Of a stretch of 64,000 nt of DNA, positions 7,049 through 14,785 are shown one piece after another (position 1 is the first letter of the stretch; each line of letters opens with the position of its first letter). The position numbers were made by a program, and so were the translations under genes. A model generated the notes under the pieces. The model saw nothing but the letters and a program-made list of their open reading frames with translations. It was not told the origin of the DNA and did not search any database. Source of the stretch: Streptomyces sp. S.PNR 29 (GTDB lineage: Bacteria; Actinomycetota; Actinomycetes; Streptomycetales; Streptomycetaceae); the NCBI RefSeq assembly GCF_030386795.1, contig NZ_JANUQM010000006.1, forward strand, positions 436,601 to 500,600, given 5' to 3'.

Positions 7049-8380
7049 ATGGCGAACGGACCCATGGACAGGCGCACCTTCGGCGAACAGCCCCACCAGC
7101 CCAACGGCTTCGGGGCCCAGGGCACGGAGTACACCGGTCGATACGTGGTCCTGCTCGACCCGAGCAACCAGGAGAACGCGATCAACGCACTGCGTTCCTC
7201 CGCCGACATCGCAACCGTGGAACGCGTCCGAGGAGCCGAGGCCGAGAACGTCGCCGAACTCCTCGAACGCCCCGACGTCTCCGTGCTCTTCGAGGACCTC
7301 AGCGCCGCCGTCGTCGAGGTCCGGCCCGAGCAGCGCCACGCCCTGGTGACCACAGCCGAGTCGGAGTCCTCGATCATCGCGGCCGAGCCCGAGCGCATGG
7401 TCTACGCCCTGCCCATCACCGCCCCGCAGCAGGCACCGACCGAGTTCTTCCCGGCCTTCCGCAGCGATGAGGAGGTCGTCACCCGGCACACTCTCGCCGA
7501 GATGGCCGCAGGCCAGGGACCGGCCTGGATCGAGGACAAGTACACCTGGGGTCAGCAGGCGATCCGGGCCAACCTGACCCACCTCACCGGACGCGGCATC
7601 AAGATCGCCGTCCTCGACACCGGTGTGGACCCCGAGCACCCGGACTTCGCCGGACGCATCGACGGGATGGTCTCCTTCGTGCCCGGCGAGAGCGTCAAGG
7701 ACGGCCACGGCCACGGCACCCACTGCATCGGCACCGCCGCCGGTCCGGCCACCCCCCGGCAGGGCCCCCGCTACGGCGTGGCTCCCGAGGCCCGGATCCT
7801 CGCGGTGAAGGTGCTCAGCAACCGCGGCAGCGGCACCGACGGCCAGATCCTGGCCGGCATGGCCTGGGCCGTCTCCCAGGGCGCGAAGGTGATCTCCATG
7901 TCACTCGGCGCTCCGGTCCGGCCCGGTGAGATGTTCCCGCAGACCTACGAGATCCTGGCCAAGCGCATCATGGAGCGCGGCTGCGTGATCGTCGCCGCCG
8001 CGGGCAACGAGAGCCGCCGGCCCCCGATCATCAACCCCGTCGCCCGGCCCGCCAACTGCCCCTCCATCCTCGCCGTGGCCGCGCTGGACAAGGCGATCGC
8101 GCCGACGTTCTTCTCCAACGGCGGCATCAACGGCCAGGGCGGCGAGATCGACGTCGCCGCGCCCGGCTGGCAGGTGCGCTCGGCCATGCCCGGCGGCGGG
8201 TACCAGAACATGAGCGGTACCAGCATGGCCACCCCGCACGTCGCGGGTGTGATCGCCCTGCTCGCCCAGGCCAACCCCAGCGCCACCGCGGACAAGCTCG
8301 TGGCCATGCTGAAATCCGGTGCCTTCCCGCTCCAGCAGCCCGTCAGGGACGTCGGCGCGGGCCTGCTCCAGGCCCCGTGA
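7049..8380 (+). CDS. S8 (subtilisin-family) serine protease, copy 2, no signal peptide
   Basis: A 443-residue near-copy of the 4986-6317 protease. Asp190, His222, Asn320 and Ser392 are all kept, so both copies should be active. Differences include Cys103 to Ala in the propeptide-like part, Trp165Leu169 to Tyr/Gln before the catalytic domain, and Ala289 to Pro, Gln329 to Asn and Ser345/His347 to Ala/Asp within it. These scattered changes without a frameshift suggest selection to keep both copies, or recent conversion. Like copy 1 it lacks a signal peptide and ends in an overlapping start for a small I9-like gene. Confidence 0.93.
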   Translation: MANGPMDRRTFGEQPHQPNGFGAQGTEYTGRYVVLLDPSNQENAINALRSSADIATVERVRGAEAENVAELLERPDVSVLFEDLSAAVVEVRPEQRHALVTTAESESSIIAAEPERMVYALPITAPQQAPTEFFPAFRSDEEVVTRHTLAEMAAGQGPAWIEDKYTWGQQAIRANLTHLTGRGIKIAVLDTGVDPEHPDFAGRIDGMVSFVPGESVKDGHGHGTHCIGTAAGPATPRQGPRYGVAPEARILAVKVLSNRGSGTDGQILAGMAWAVSQGAKVISMSLGAPVRPGEMFPQTYEILAKRIMERGCVIVAAAGNESRRPPIINPVARPANCPSILAVAALDKAIAPTFFSNGGINGQGGEIDVAAPGWQVRSAMPGGGYQNMSGTSMATPHVAGVIALLAQANPSATADKLVAMLKSGAFPLQQPVRDVGAGLLQAP

Positions 8381-8625
8381 GCGAGTCGTCCAACTCCGCA
8401 CCGGTCGGGGTCATCCTCGCGGTCGACCCCGACCGGTTCACGGAAGTCGTCGAAGCCCTGCGGCAGGCCGGACTGACGGTCACCGGCGAGCAACCGGAAC
8501 TCGGCACGCTCTCCGGCACCATCGCCGAGGACCGGATCCCGGCCCTGGAGGCGGTCGACGGCGTCGACTCCGTCGACCGGGAGACCACCTACCGGCTCCC
8601 CCCGCCGGACTCGCCGATCCAGTGA
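8377..8625 (+). CDS. small I9-propeptide-like protein, copy 2
   Basis: An 82-residue copy of the protein at 6314-6562, differing at two positions by my reading (Asn to Asp in AENRI, Leu to Val in DSLDR). It uses the same GTG overlapping the upstream protease stop, so both duplicated units keep stoichiometric coupling of protease and I9-like protein. The inhibitor or chaperone role is inferred from the fold pattern. Confidence 0.75.
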   Translation: MSESSNSAPVGVILAVDPDRFTEVVEALRQAGLTVTGEQPELGTLSGTIAEDRIPALEAVDGVDSVDRETTYRLPPPDSPIQ

Positions 8626-8640
8626 GCAACGGGCCGCTGG

Positions 8641-8666
8641 TGCCCCAGGCGTGCGCGCCTGGGGCA
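8641..8666. terminator. bidirectional terminator
   Basis: An 11-bp perfect stem (TGCCCCAGGCG) with a TGCG loop lies between the convergent small I9-like gene and acyltransferase gene. It can serve both strands. Confidence 0.8.
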
Positions 8667-8680
8667 GTCCGCGTTCCCGC

Positions 8681-9919
8681 TCACCGCGCCCGCGTCCCCC
8701 GCTTCCGCGCCCCGTTCGGCCACAGCCGCGGCCCGCGCTTCGCCGCCAGGTCCTCGATCCAGCCGACCGCCAGGATCACCAGGCCGATCAGCGGCCAGAC
8801 GAGGCAGAACATCCAGATCGTGTACGTGGCGTCGAGGGCGGCCACCGCGCTGTCGCCCTGCATGAACGGGAGCTCGTAGAGCAGGTCGAGGATCGGGACC
8901 GTGGCCATGATCAGGAAGTTGTGCCACAGGTAGATGGTGACCGCCCGGTTGTTGGAGAGGGTCACCAGCTTGTCCCACTTCGCCAGGCGGCCCGGGAGTT
9001 CCTGCCAGGACGGCGAGTACAGCAGCAGGATCACCACGAAGCCGAACGACCATGTCGCCTGGGCCAGCGGGATGTCGTTGAGGTCCCAGCCGTCGGGGCC
9101 GAGGTGGCCCGACGCCCACCACAGGCCGAAGGCCATCAGCAGGAAGCAGCCGGAGACGGCGGCGTAACGAGGGATCTTTGTCAGCAGGCCCTCGTGGTGG
9201 GCGAAGCCCAGGACCCAGCAGCCGCCGTAGACCGCGAAGTCGGTGACGGCGTTGCCCGTCTCGCCGGGGATCGTGACCAGGCCGGTGCCGACGATCGCGG
9301 TCAGGCCCAGGGGGGCCAGCAACGTCGGCCAGGGTGCCCGGCGGAACGCCCACAGCAGCAGGGGCGACGCGACCACGAACCACAGGTACGCGCGCAGGTA
9401 CCACAGCGGGCCCGCCGCCTGCACCGCCCATGTGTCCTCCAGCAGGCCCGACTTGGAGCCGATGTGCCAGGGGAAGGGCGGGGCGCCGATCGGGATGACG
9501 TAGTTGACCAGGTCGACCAGGCCCCACGTGCCGCCGTGGTCGGGGTCCTTCACCGGGTTCCAGCCGCCCGCGAACATCAGCGCCAGCGCCACCGCGCTGA
9601 ACGCCCAGAGGGGAGGCAGCAACCTCCTGACCCTGCTTCTGATCACGCCCAGCGCCGGGCGGTTCAGCGACCGCGCCATCAGTGAACCCGCCAGCGCGAA
9701 CATCACGCCCATCGACGGGAACAGCACCGTCAGCCACGCCCAGCCGAACAGGTGGTAGACGACGACGCGGACCAGGGCGATCGAGCGCAGCAGGTCCAGG
9801 TAGCGGTCGCGTCCCGGTTTCCGGCCCACCTCAGGGGTGGGGGCGGTGGGAGCGGCGGGTGCCGGCTCCGTCGTGCGCTGCTGCGGAATGCCGTACGACG
9901 TCGTGTTTCCGCTGGTCAT
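8681..9919 (-). CDS. acyltransferase-3 family membrane protein
   Basis: A 412-residue integral membrane protein of the acyltransferase-3 (OafA/IcaC-like) family. It opens with the typical RDRYLDLLRSIALVRVVVYHLF, where the His of the VVxYH motif is the expected catalytic or acyl-acceptor residue, followed by about ten hydrophobic helices. Its start overlaps the stop of the deacetylase/glycosyltransferase gene, so it is the third gene of the mat operon. Enzymes of this family O-acylate extracytoplasmic polysaccharides; IcaC is proposed to modify PNAG. I infer a role in acylating the MatB product. The acyl group and acceptor cannot be read from sequence. Confidence 0.88.
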   Translation of the reverse strand: MTSGNTTSYGIPQQRTTEPAPAAPTAPTPEVGRKPGRDRYLDLLRSIALVRVVVYHLFGWAWLTVLFPSMGVMFALAGSLMARSLNRPALGVIRSRVRRLLPPLWAFSAVALALMFAGGWNPVKDPDHGGTWGLVDLVNYVIPIGAPPFPWHIGSKSGLLEDTWAVQAAGPLWYLRAYLWFVVASPLLLWAFRRAPWPTLLAPLGLTAIVGTGLVTIPGETGNAVTDFAVYGGCWVLGFAHHEGLLTKIPRYAAVSGCFLLMAFGLWWASGHLGPDGWDLNDIPLAQATWSFGFVVILLLYSPSWQELPGRLAKWDKLVTLSNNRAVTIYLWHNFLIMATVPILDLLYELPFMQGDSAVAALDATYTIWMFCLVWPLIGLVILAVGWIEDLAAKRGPRLWPNGARKRGTRAR

Positions 9920-12114
9920 GCCACAGGCCTCCGTTCACTGCTGCTGCCCGTGCGCTGGCGCGGCACCGGGCCGCCGGGCGCCTCCACGACGCCGGTGCGC
10001 CGCAGCTTCTGCCAGCGCAGCCGGCCGCCGGTGAGCGCGGTGATCCAGGACTGGAGCAGCACGACGTACATGAGCTGGCGGTAGAGGATCTGCTGCAGGG
10101 GCAGCGAGATGAGGTGCGTCATGCGCTCGCGGTCCAGCCGGAAGGCGTACGCCGCGCAGACCGCCTGGATCGCCAGGACGCCCAGCCATGCCACGATCGT
10201 CTTCTGGGTCGGGCCGAAGATGATCCCGTACAGAAGGAAGATGTCGATCAGCGGGGCCAGCAGCGGCGCCACGACCATGAACAGGGAGACGAGGGGAAGG
10301 CCCACCCGGCCGAAGCGGCCCGAGGGACCCTTCTCGACGAGGGCGCGGCGGTGCTTCCAGATCGCCTGCATGGTGCCGTAGGACCAGCGGTAGCGCTGGG
10401 ACCACAGCTGCTGGACGGTCTCCGGGGCCTCGGTCCACGCGCGGGCGTTCTCCGCGTACACCACGCGCCAGCCGTCGCGGTGCAGTGCCATGGTGATGTC
10501 GGTGTCCTCGGCGAGCGTGTCCTCGCTCATGCCGCCGACCCTTTGCAGTGCCGAGCGCCGGAAGGCGCCCACCGCGCCCGGGATGGTCGGCATGCAGCGC
10601 AGGATGTCGTACATGCGGCGGTCGAGGTTGAAGCCCATCACGTACTCGATGTGCTGCCAGGCACCGATCAGCGAGTCCCGGTTGCCGACCTTCGCGTTGC
10701 CCGCGACCGCGCCCACGCGCCGGTCGCCGAAGGGCTGTACGAGTTCGCGGACCGTGGACGGTTCGAAGACCGTGTCGCCGTCCATCATCACGATCAGGTC
10801 GTGACGAGCGTTGGCCACGCCCCGGTTCAGCGCGGCCGGTTTGCCCGCGTTGAGCTGACGGACCACCCGGACGTTGGGCAGTCCCATCCCCTCCACGATC
10901 CGCGCCGTGCCGTCGCTGGAGCCGTCGTCTATGACGATGACCTCGATCGGGTGGTCACTGGCCATCAGGGAACGGACGGTGTTCTCGATGCACTTGGCCT
11001 CGTTGTACGCCGGGACCAGCACCGACACCGGTTCGGTGACCGGCGGCCCCCAGCGGAAGTCGCGGCGGCGGACGCGGCGGGCGTGCAGGCCGGACAGCAG
11101 GAGCATCAGGACGAAGCGGGCGATGACCAGGAAGCCGATGACGGCGAGGCCGACCACCAGACCGCCGGTGATGCTGTCCGAGGCCTGGACCAGGAAGACC
11201 CACGCCTTGCCCTTCCACGCGTCGATCCCGGTCACCCGGGTGTGGGCGCTGGGCGCGTCGAGGGCCTCGGTGAGGTTGTCGAACTCGTAGCCCTGCTTCT
11301 GCAGGTCAGGCAGCATCCTGTCCAGCGCCTGCACCGTCTGGTGACGGTCGCCGCCGGAGTCGTGCATCAGCACGATCGCGCCCTTGCCGCCCTTGGGCGT
11401 GGCACGGCGGATGATCTCGTCGACGCCGGGCTTCTGCCAGTCCTCGCTGTCGGTGTTGTTGACGACGGTGATGTAGCCGTTGGCGCCGATGTACTCGGTG
11501 ACCGGCCAGGACCGGTTGTCCATGGCGTCGGCGAAGGAGGAGTACGGCGGGCGGAAGAGGGAGGTGCGGATGCCGGCCGCGCCCGATATCGCGAGCTGGT
11601 TCTGGGACAGCTCCCAGTCGATGCGCTTCTTCGACTGGTAGGACAGATCGGGGTGGTTGAAGGTGTGCAGGCCGACCTCGTGGCCCTCCTCGACCATGCG
11701 CCGGACCAGGTCCGGGTGGCGGGAGGTCATGGTGCCGGTGACGAAGAAGACCGCGTGGGCGTTGTGCTTCTTCAGCACGTCCAGGACCTTCGGGGTCCAG
11801 GTCGGGTCCGGGCCGTCGTCGAAGGTGAGGACCAGGCGGTGGTCGGGCAGGCTGAGGCTCTCGGTGCGGCCGCTGCGGGTGTCGATGACCGGGCCGCCGT
11901 CAAGGATCTTCTCCGGCACCTGGTCGGTGGCGGCGGGCGGCCGGACGCGGTGGTCGGCGAGGATCTCGCTGTGCACGTACCCGCGCAGCATGAGCATCGC
12001 CATCAGTGCGACGAGGACGAGCACCGGCAGCAGCAGGCGCAGGGGCAGGCGGCGGCGGGAGCCGTCGCGGGCTCGCGTCGGGGGCGGGCCGGGACGGCGG
12101 CTATGGGATGCCAT
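9916..12114 (-). CDS. matB: MatB-like bifunctional polysaccharide deacetylase / processive family-2 glycosyltransferase
   Basis: A 732-residue membrane protein. After a basic N-terminus and a TM helix (~28-45) comes a NodB polysaccharide-deacetylase domain: TFDDGPD at 97-103, metal ligands His150 and His154 (GLHTFNH), RPPYSS at 188-193, and a final LMHDSGG. A second TM (~318-341) leads to a GT2 domain with VSVLVPAYNEA (363), DDGSSDG (396), DGD (445-447), EDTD (536) and the processive QRYRW motif (573-577), then C-terminal TM helices. This fuses PgaB-like and PgaC-like functions. MatB of S. lividans/S. coelicolor is reported to make a PNAG-like glycan needed for hyphal aggregation. Confidence 0.9.
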   Translation of the reverse strand: MASHSRRPGPPPTRARDGSRRRLPLRLLLPVLVLVALMAMLMLRGYVHSEILADHRVRPPAATDQVPEKILDGGPVIDTRSGRTESLSLPDHRLVLTFDDGPDPTWTPKVLDVLKKHNAHAVFFVTGTMTSRHPDLVRRMVEEGHEVGLHTFNHPDLSYQSKKRIDWELSQNQLAISGAAGIRTSLFRPPYSSFADAMDNRSWPVTEYIGANGYITVVNNTDSEDWQKPGVDEIIRRATPKGGKGAIVLMHDSGGDRHQTVQALDRMLPDLQKQGYEFDNLTEALDAPSAHTRVTGIDAWKGKAWVFLVQASDSITGGLVVGLAVIGFLVIARFVLMLLLSGLHARRVRRRDFRWGPPVTEPVSVLVPAYNEAKCIENTVRSLMASDHPIEVIVIDDGSSDGTARIVEGMGLPNVRVVRQLNAGKPAALNRGVANARHDLIVMMDGDTVFEPSTVRELVQPFGDRRVGAVAGNAKVGNRDSLIGAWQHIEYVMGFNLDRRMYDILRCMPTIPGAVGAFRRSALQRVGGMSEDTLAEDTDITMALHRDGWRVVYAENARAWTEAPETVQQLWSQRYRWSYGTMQAIWKHRRALVEKGPSGRFGRVGLPLVSLFMVVAPLLAPLIDIFLLYGIIFGPTQKTIVAWLGVLAIQAVCAAYAFRLDRERMTHLISLPLQQILYRQLMYVVLLQSWITALTGGRLRWQKLRRTGVVEAPGGPVPRQRTGSSSERRPVA

Positions 12115-12163
12115 CAGGGGACGTGCTCCGAACAGGGTGAGGGTGGTGGTGCTGAAGGGAGTC

Positions 12164-12241
12164 CGGCTCCCGGACGGGCGAGCGGTGCCCGGCTCCCGGA
12201 CGGGCGAGCGGTGCCCGGCTCATGGAGGGGCGAGCGGTGCC
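12164..12241. repeat. 26-bp tandem repeats between matA and matB
   Basis: Three head-to-tail 26-bp units: 12164-12189 and 12190-12215 are identical, 12216-12241 differs at a few positions, and a degenerate fourth follows. They fill much of the 200-bp matA-matB gap and contain no good reading frame for the operon strand. Confidence 0.8.
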
Positions 12242-12314
12242 CGGCTTCCGGAGAGGCCGGCTCCCGGGTGGGCGAGCTCCTGGCGGGGCCCGCCGCGAGG
12301 GACGGGGCCGGCTT

Positions 12315-13484
12315 CTAGGCGGGGCCCGCCGCGACGGCCGGGTCGGTGCCCGCGCTGTCGGCGGTGCCCGTGGTCTCGGTGGGGCCGACGGCCGGCTCGT
12401 CGGAGGTCGGGGTCGCCGTCGGCTCGTCGGGGGCCGGCGAGTCGGTGGGCTCCGTCGGGTCGGGGACGGTGACGCCGGTGCCCGAGGTCCGAGGGGACCG
12501 GGCCGGGGTCGGCGGCCGCGGGTCGGCGACCGTGCCCGGGGCGTCGGGGGCGGTGGAGGCACCGGACGCGGGGGCGCTGACGCCGGGCGTCGGTGACGTG
12601 CCGCCGGTGGGCGACGGGGTGCTGCCCGGGGCCGTACCGCCGGTGCCGGAGGGCGGTGCCGACTCCGCGGGGAGCGGCGGGCTGTCGACCTGGCCTGCCT
12701 GGCGGCCCTCCGGGCCCGGTACGGGCAGCCAGGGCGCCTTGGAGTTGCCGGACAGCAGCGTGGCGACGATGACGACGGCGTAGATCGCGCAGGCGGCCCC
12801 GACGGCTATGCCGATCCGGCGGAACGTACGGCTGCGGCGGCCCGACTCGTCGACGAACACCGGCCCGTCGGAACTCTCCCGCCCGGTGTCCGCCCCTCCC
12901 GCGGCGCGCCGCAGGATTCCCTCTCCGAGCTGTACGGCGTCGAGCTGGACGGTCACCTCGTGCGGGTCGTGGGTGTGCCCGGCCGACTCGTCACCGTCCT
13001 GCCAGGGATCGCGCGGGGCGGCGGCCCCACCGGCACCGGACTCCGGGAGGGCCCGGGTCGCGTCGACCGCGGGAAGGACCTCCGTGTCGGCGGCGGCCTG
13101 TGCGGAACGCCGGGCGCTGCGGGTCGCGGAAAGGATCTCCGTCTCGGCCGCGGACCGCGCGGCACCCCGGGTTCTGCGGGCCCCATGGGCCCCCGGCAGC
13201 ATCTCCGTCTCGGCAGCACCGCGCCCCGCCTGCGGCAAGCCCTGGGGCCCGCCCGTCGACGGCAGGACCTGCGTTTCGGCCGCGTCGGAAAACCACCGCG
13301 CGCGGCCCCGCAGGAGCTCCGTCTCGGCAGCGCCGGAGCGGGCCCTGCGGACGTCGGTTCTGCCGGTCTCCGGGAACGCCTGGGTGGTTCTGCCCCCTCC
13401 CCTCGTCACCGGGGACTCCCGGGTCGCCGATGCCGGATCGGGCCACTCAGGTTGGGCGTCTTCCCGCCAGTTTTCCACGCGCAC
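12315..13484 (-). CDS. matA: MatA-like single-pass membrane protein with Thr-x-x-Leu-Pro repeats
   Basis: About 389 residues from a GTG at 13484, chosen because a strong GGGGGGAAG ribosome site precedes it; an upstream in-frame start at 13535 is possible. The cytoplasmic N-terminal half carries six repeats of the form (A)ETExLP (TQAFP, TELLR, TQVLP, TEMLP, TEILS, TEVLP; Thr at about 34, 55, 71, 93, 115 and 134). One TM helix lies at ~223-245. The outside half is low-complexity Pro/Thr/Ser/Glu. Position upstream of matB on the same strand matches matA, which is needed with matB for glycan production and hyphal aggregation; its biochemical role is not defined. The repeats may be kinase targets (inference). 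Confidence 0.75.
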   Translation of the reverse strand: MRVENWREDAQPEWPDPASATRESPVTRGGGRTTQAFPETGRTDVRRARSGAAETELLRGRARWFSDAAETQVLPSTGGPQGLPQAGRGAAETEMLPGAHGARRTRGAARSAAETEILSATRSARRSAQAAADTEVLPAVDATRALPESGAGGAAAPRDPWQDGDESAGHTHDPHEVTVQLDAVQLGEGILRRAAGGADTGRESSDGPVFVDESGRRSRTFRRIGIAVGAACAIYAVVIVATLLSGNSKAPWLPVPGPEGRQAGQVDSPPLPAESAPPSGTGGTAPGSTPSPTGGTSPTPGVSAPASGASTAPDAPGTVADPRPPTPARSPRTSGTGVTVPDPTEPTDSPAPDEPTATPTSDEPAVGPTETTGTADSAGTDPAVAAGPA

Positions 13485-13540
13485 GCACTTCCCCCCACGG
13501 GACAGTTCCGGGTGCGCGTACGACGCCGAGCACACGTCGG

Positions 13541-13566
13541 TCGAACCAGGCCCCCACCTGGTTCGA
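13541..13566. other. perfect hairpin upstream of matA
   Basis: TCGAACCAGG-ccccca-CCTGGTTCGA, a 10-bp perfect inverted repeat about 57 bp before the chosen matA start and ~150 bp after the LysR gene stop. It may be the LysR-gene terminator or an operator or leader structure for the mat operon. Confidence 0.5.
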
Positions 13567-13717
13567 GCGCCCCCTTACCACACCGTGCTCGGGTCATGAA
13601 TGTAGCGCATGCGGAGGTTCTGTGGTGTCCACGTGTCAGTTGTGAGACAGGAGCAGAACGGGATCAGCGCGACATCACGGCGCGTCAGAGCTCCGTCAGA
13701 GCTCCGTAAGAGCCGCA

Positions 13718-14683
13718 TCACAGTGCCATCACATCCGCATCGATGGCCGGAATCCACCCCCCGACAGGCCGCTCAAGCCACCCCTCCCCGGCCGCGACCT
13801 CGATTGCGGCCCGCCGCAGCGCGTCCAGTGCGGGATGCGCCAGACCCCTTCTCCACACGAGTGACACGGGCGACAGCGGGACGGGGTCGACCAGGGGCCG
13901 CAGCACCGTGTCCGGCATGGCCGGAAAGTCCACCACGGCGAGAACCGGGTGACGCGTCTTGGCCATGATCCGTTCGAACTCCTCGTCGCCGACCGCCAGG
14001 GGAAGGGCGGGCGCGACCGCGATGCCACGCCCCTCGAACAGCAGACGGGCGAGGTCCGTCCACTCCGGCGTCCGCGGATTTCCGGCACCGGCGTACACCG
14101 ACTCGCCCGCCAGCGCGGCGAGCGGCACCGCCTCCAGCGAGGCCAGCGGGTGGTCCTCGGGCAGCACGACCGCCATCGGCTCGTACCGTACGGGCTGGTG
14201 TTCGAGGCCCGCCCGCAGCGCCGGGGGCAGGCCCGCGAACCGCCCGAACGACGCGTCGAGGCGCCCCGCGAGCAGCTCGCCCGCGGCTCCGGTCAGCCCG
14301 CTCTCGTAGCGGGCCATCAACTCCTGCTCGGGGGCGAGTTCCCGGGCCCGGTGCAGGACCCGGCGCCCCGTGACCAGGCCCGGGGAGTTGAGGTCCACCA
14401 GCAGGGGCCGCGCCTGACCGAAGGCGGCGAGGAGGTCGTCCTGCGCCTCAAGGACGCGGCGCGCGTACGGCAGCAGCCGCTCGCCGTCGGCGGTCAGCAC
14501 CACCTGCCGGGTCGTCCGGACGAACAGCTCGGCGCCCAGTTCCCGCTCCAGCCTCCGTACGTCCCGGCTGAGCGCCTGCTGGGCGACGTACAGGCGGGCC
14601 GCGGCCCGCGTGAAGTGCAGCTCCTCGGCGACGGTGGCGAAGGCGCGCAGGAGGCGGGGGTCGAGGTGGCTCGGTGCGGGCAT
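13718..14683 (-). CDS. LysR-family transcriptional regulator
   Basis: A 321-residue LysR-type regulator. The N-terminal winged helix-turn-helix is clear (LLRAFATVAEELHFTRAAARLYVAQQALSRDVRRLERELGAELFVRT, read at residues 10-57), followed by a periplasmic-binding-protein-like effector domain. It is divergent from the MFS transporter at 14786 with a 102-bp shared promoter region that holds a palindrome, the classic arrangement for a regulator controlling its neighbour and itself. The effector is unknown. It is upstream of, and on the same strand as, matA but separated by ~230 bp, so co-transcription is unlikely. Confidence 0.92.
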   Translation of the reverse strand: MPAPSHLDPRLLRAFATVAEELHFTRAAARLYVAQQALSRDVRRLERELGAELFVRTTRQVVLTADGERLLPYARRVLEAQDDLLAAFGQARPLLVDLNSPGLVTGRRVLHRARELAPEQELMARYESGLTGAAGELLAGRLDASFGRFAGLPPALRAGLEHQPVRYEPMAVVLPEDHPLASLEAVPLAALAGESVYAGAGNPRTPEWTDLARLLFEGRGIAVAPALPLAVGDEEFERIMAKTRHPVLAVVDFPAMPDTVLRPLVDPVPLSPVSLVWRRGLAHPALDALRRAAIEVAAGEGWLERPVGGWIPAIDADVMAL

Positions 14684-14708
14684 CCGGTGAACCTACAGCA
14701 GGCCGGCG

Positions 14709-14733
14709 CATTCACAACGGGAGTGTGTGAATG
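14709..14733. promoter_or_regulatory. candidate LysR operator in divergent promoter
   Basis: CATTCACA-n9-TGTGAATG, 8-bp perfect arms, lies between the divergent LysR and MFS genes. It contains the T-n11-A dyad expected for LysR-type regulators. Confidence 0.55.
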
Positions 14734-14785
14734 GGCGGGAAGAAGGTGTTGGACCCCGTGACCGGCCCCGGGCGACGGTGGACCC

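Larger units (their letters stand above)
6814..8627 (+). repeat. tandem duplication unit, copy 2
   Basis: Second copy of the 4753-6564 unit. Similarity begins in the same short tract that ends the HAD gene (ccgcctctgacctcc) and stops right after the small-gene stop. After that the two copies have different terminators. Confidence 0.9.

Noticed and set aside
4753..8627. Insertion sequence or transposon as cause of the repeated cassette
   Set aside because: No transposase, terminal inverted repeats or target duplication is visible; a simple tandem duplication explains the layout.
12164..12241. Possible CRISPR-like array
   Set aside because: Units are directly head to tail with no spacers and no cas genes are nearby; it is a simple tandem repeat.
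9682..12318. Long open plus-strand frame (878 codons) opposite matB and the acyltransferase gene
   Set aside because: It mirrors the codon pattern of the minus-strand genes, has His/Asp/Arg-rich, repeat-poor sequence without domains, and no ribosome site. It is an effect of high third-position GC.
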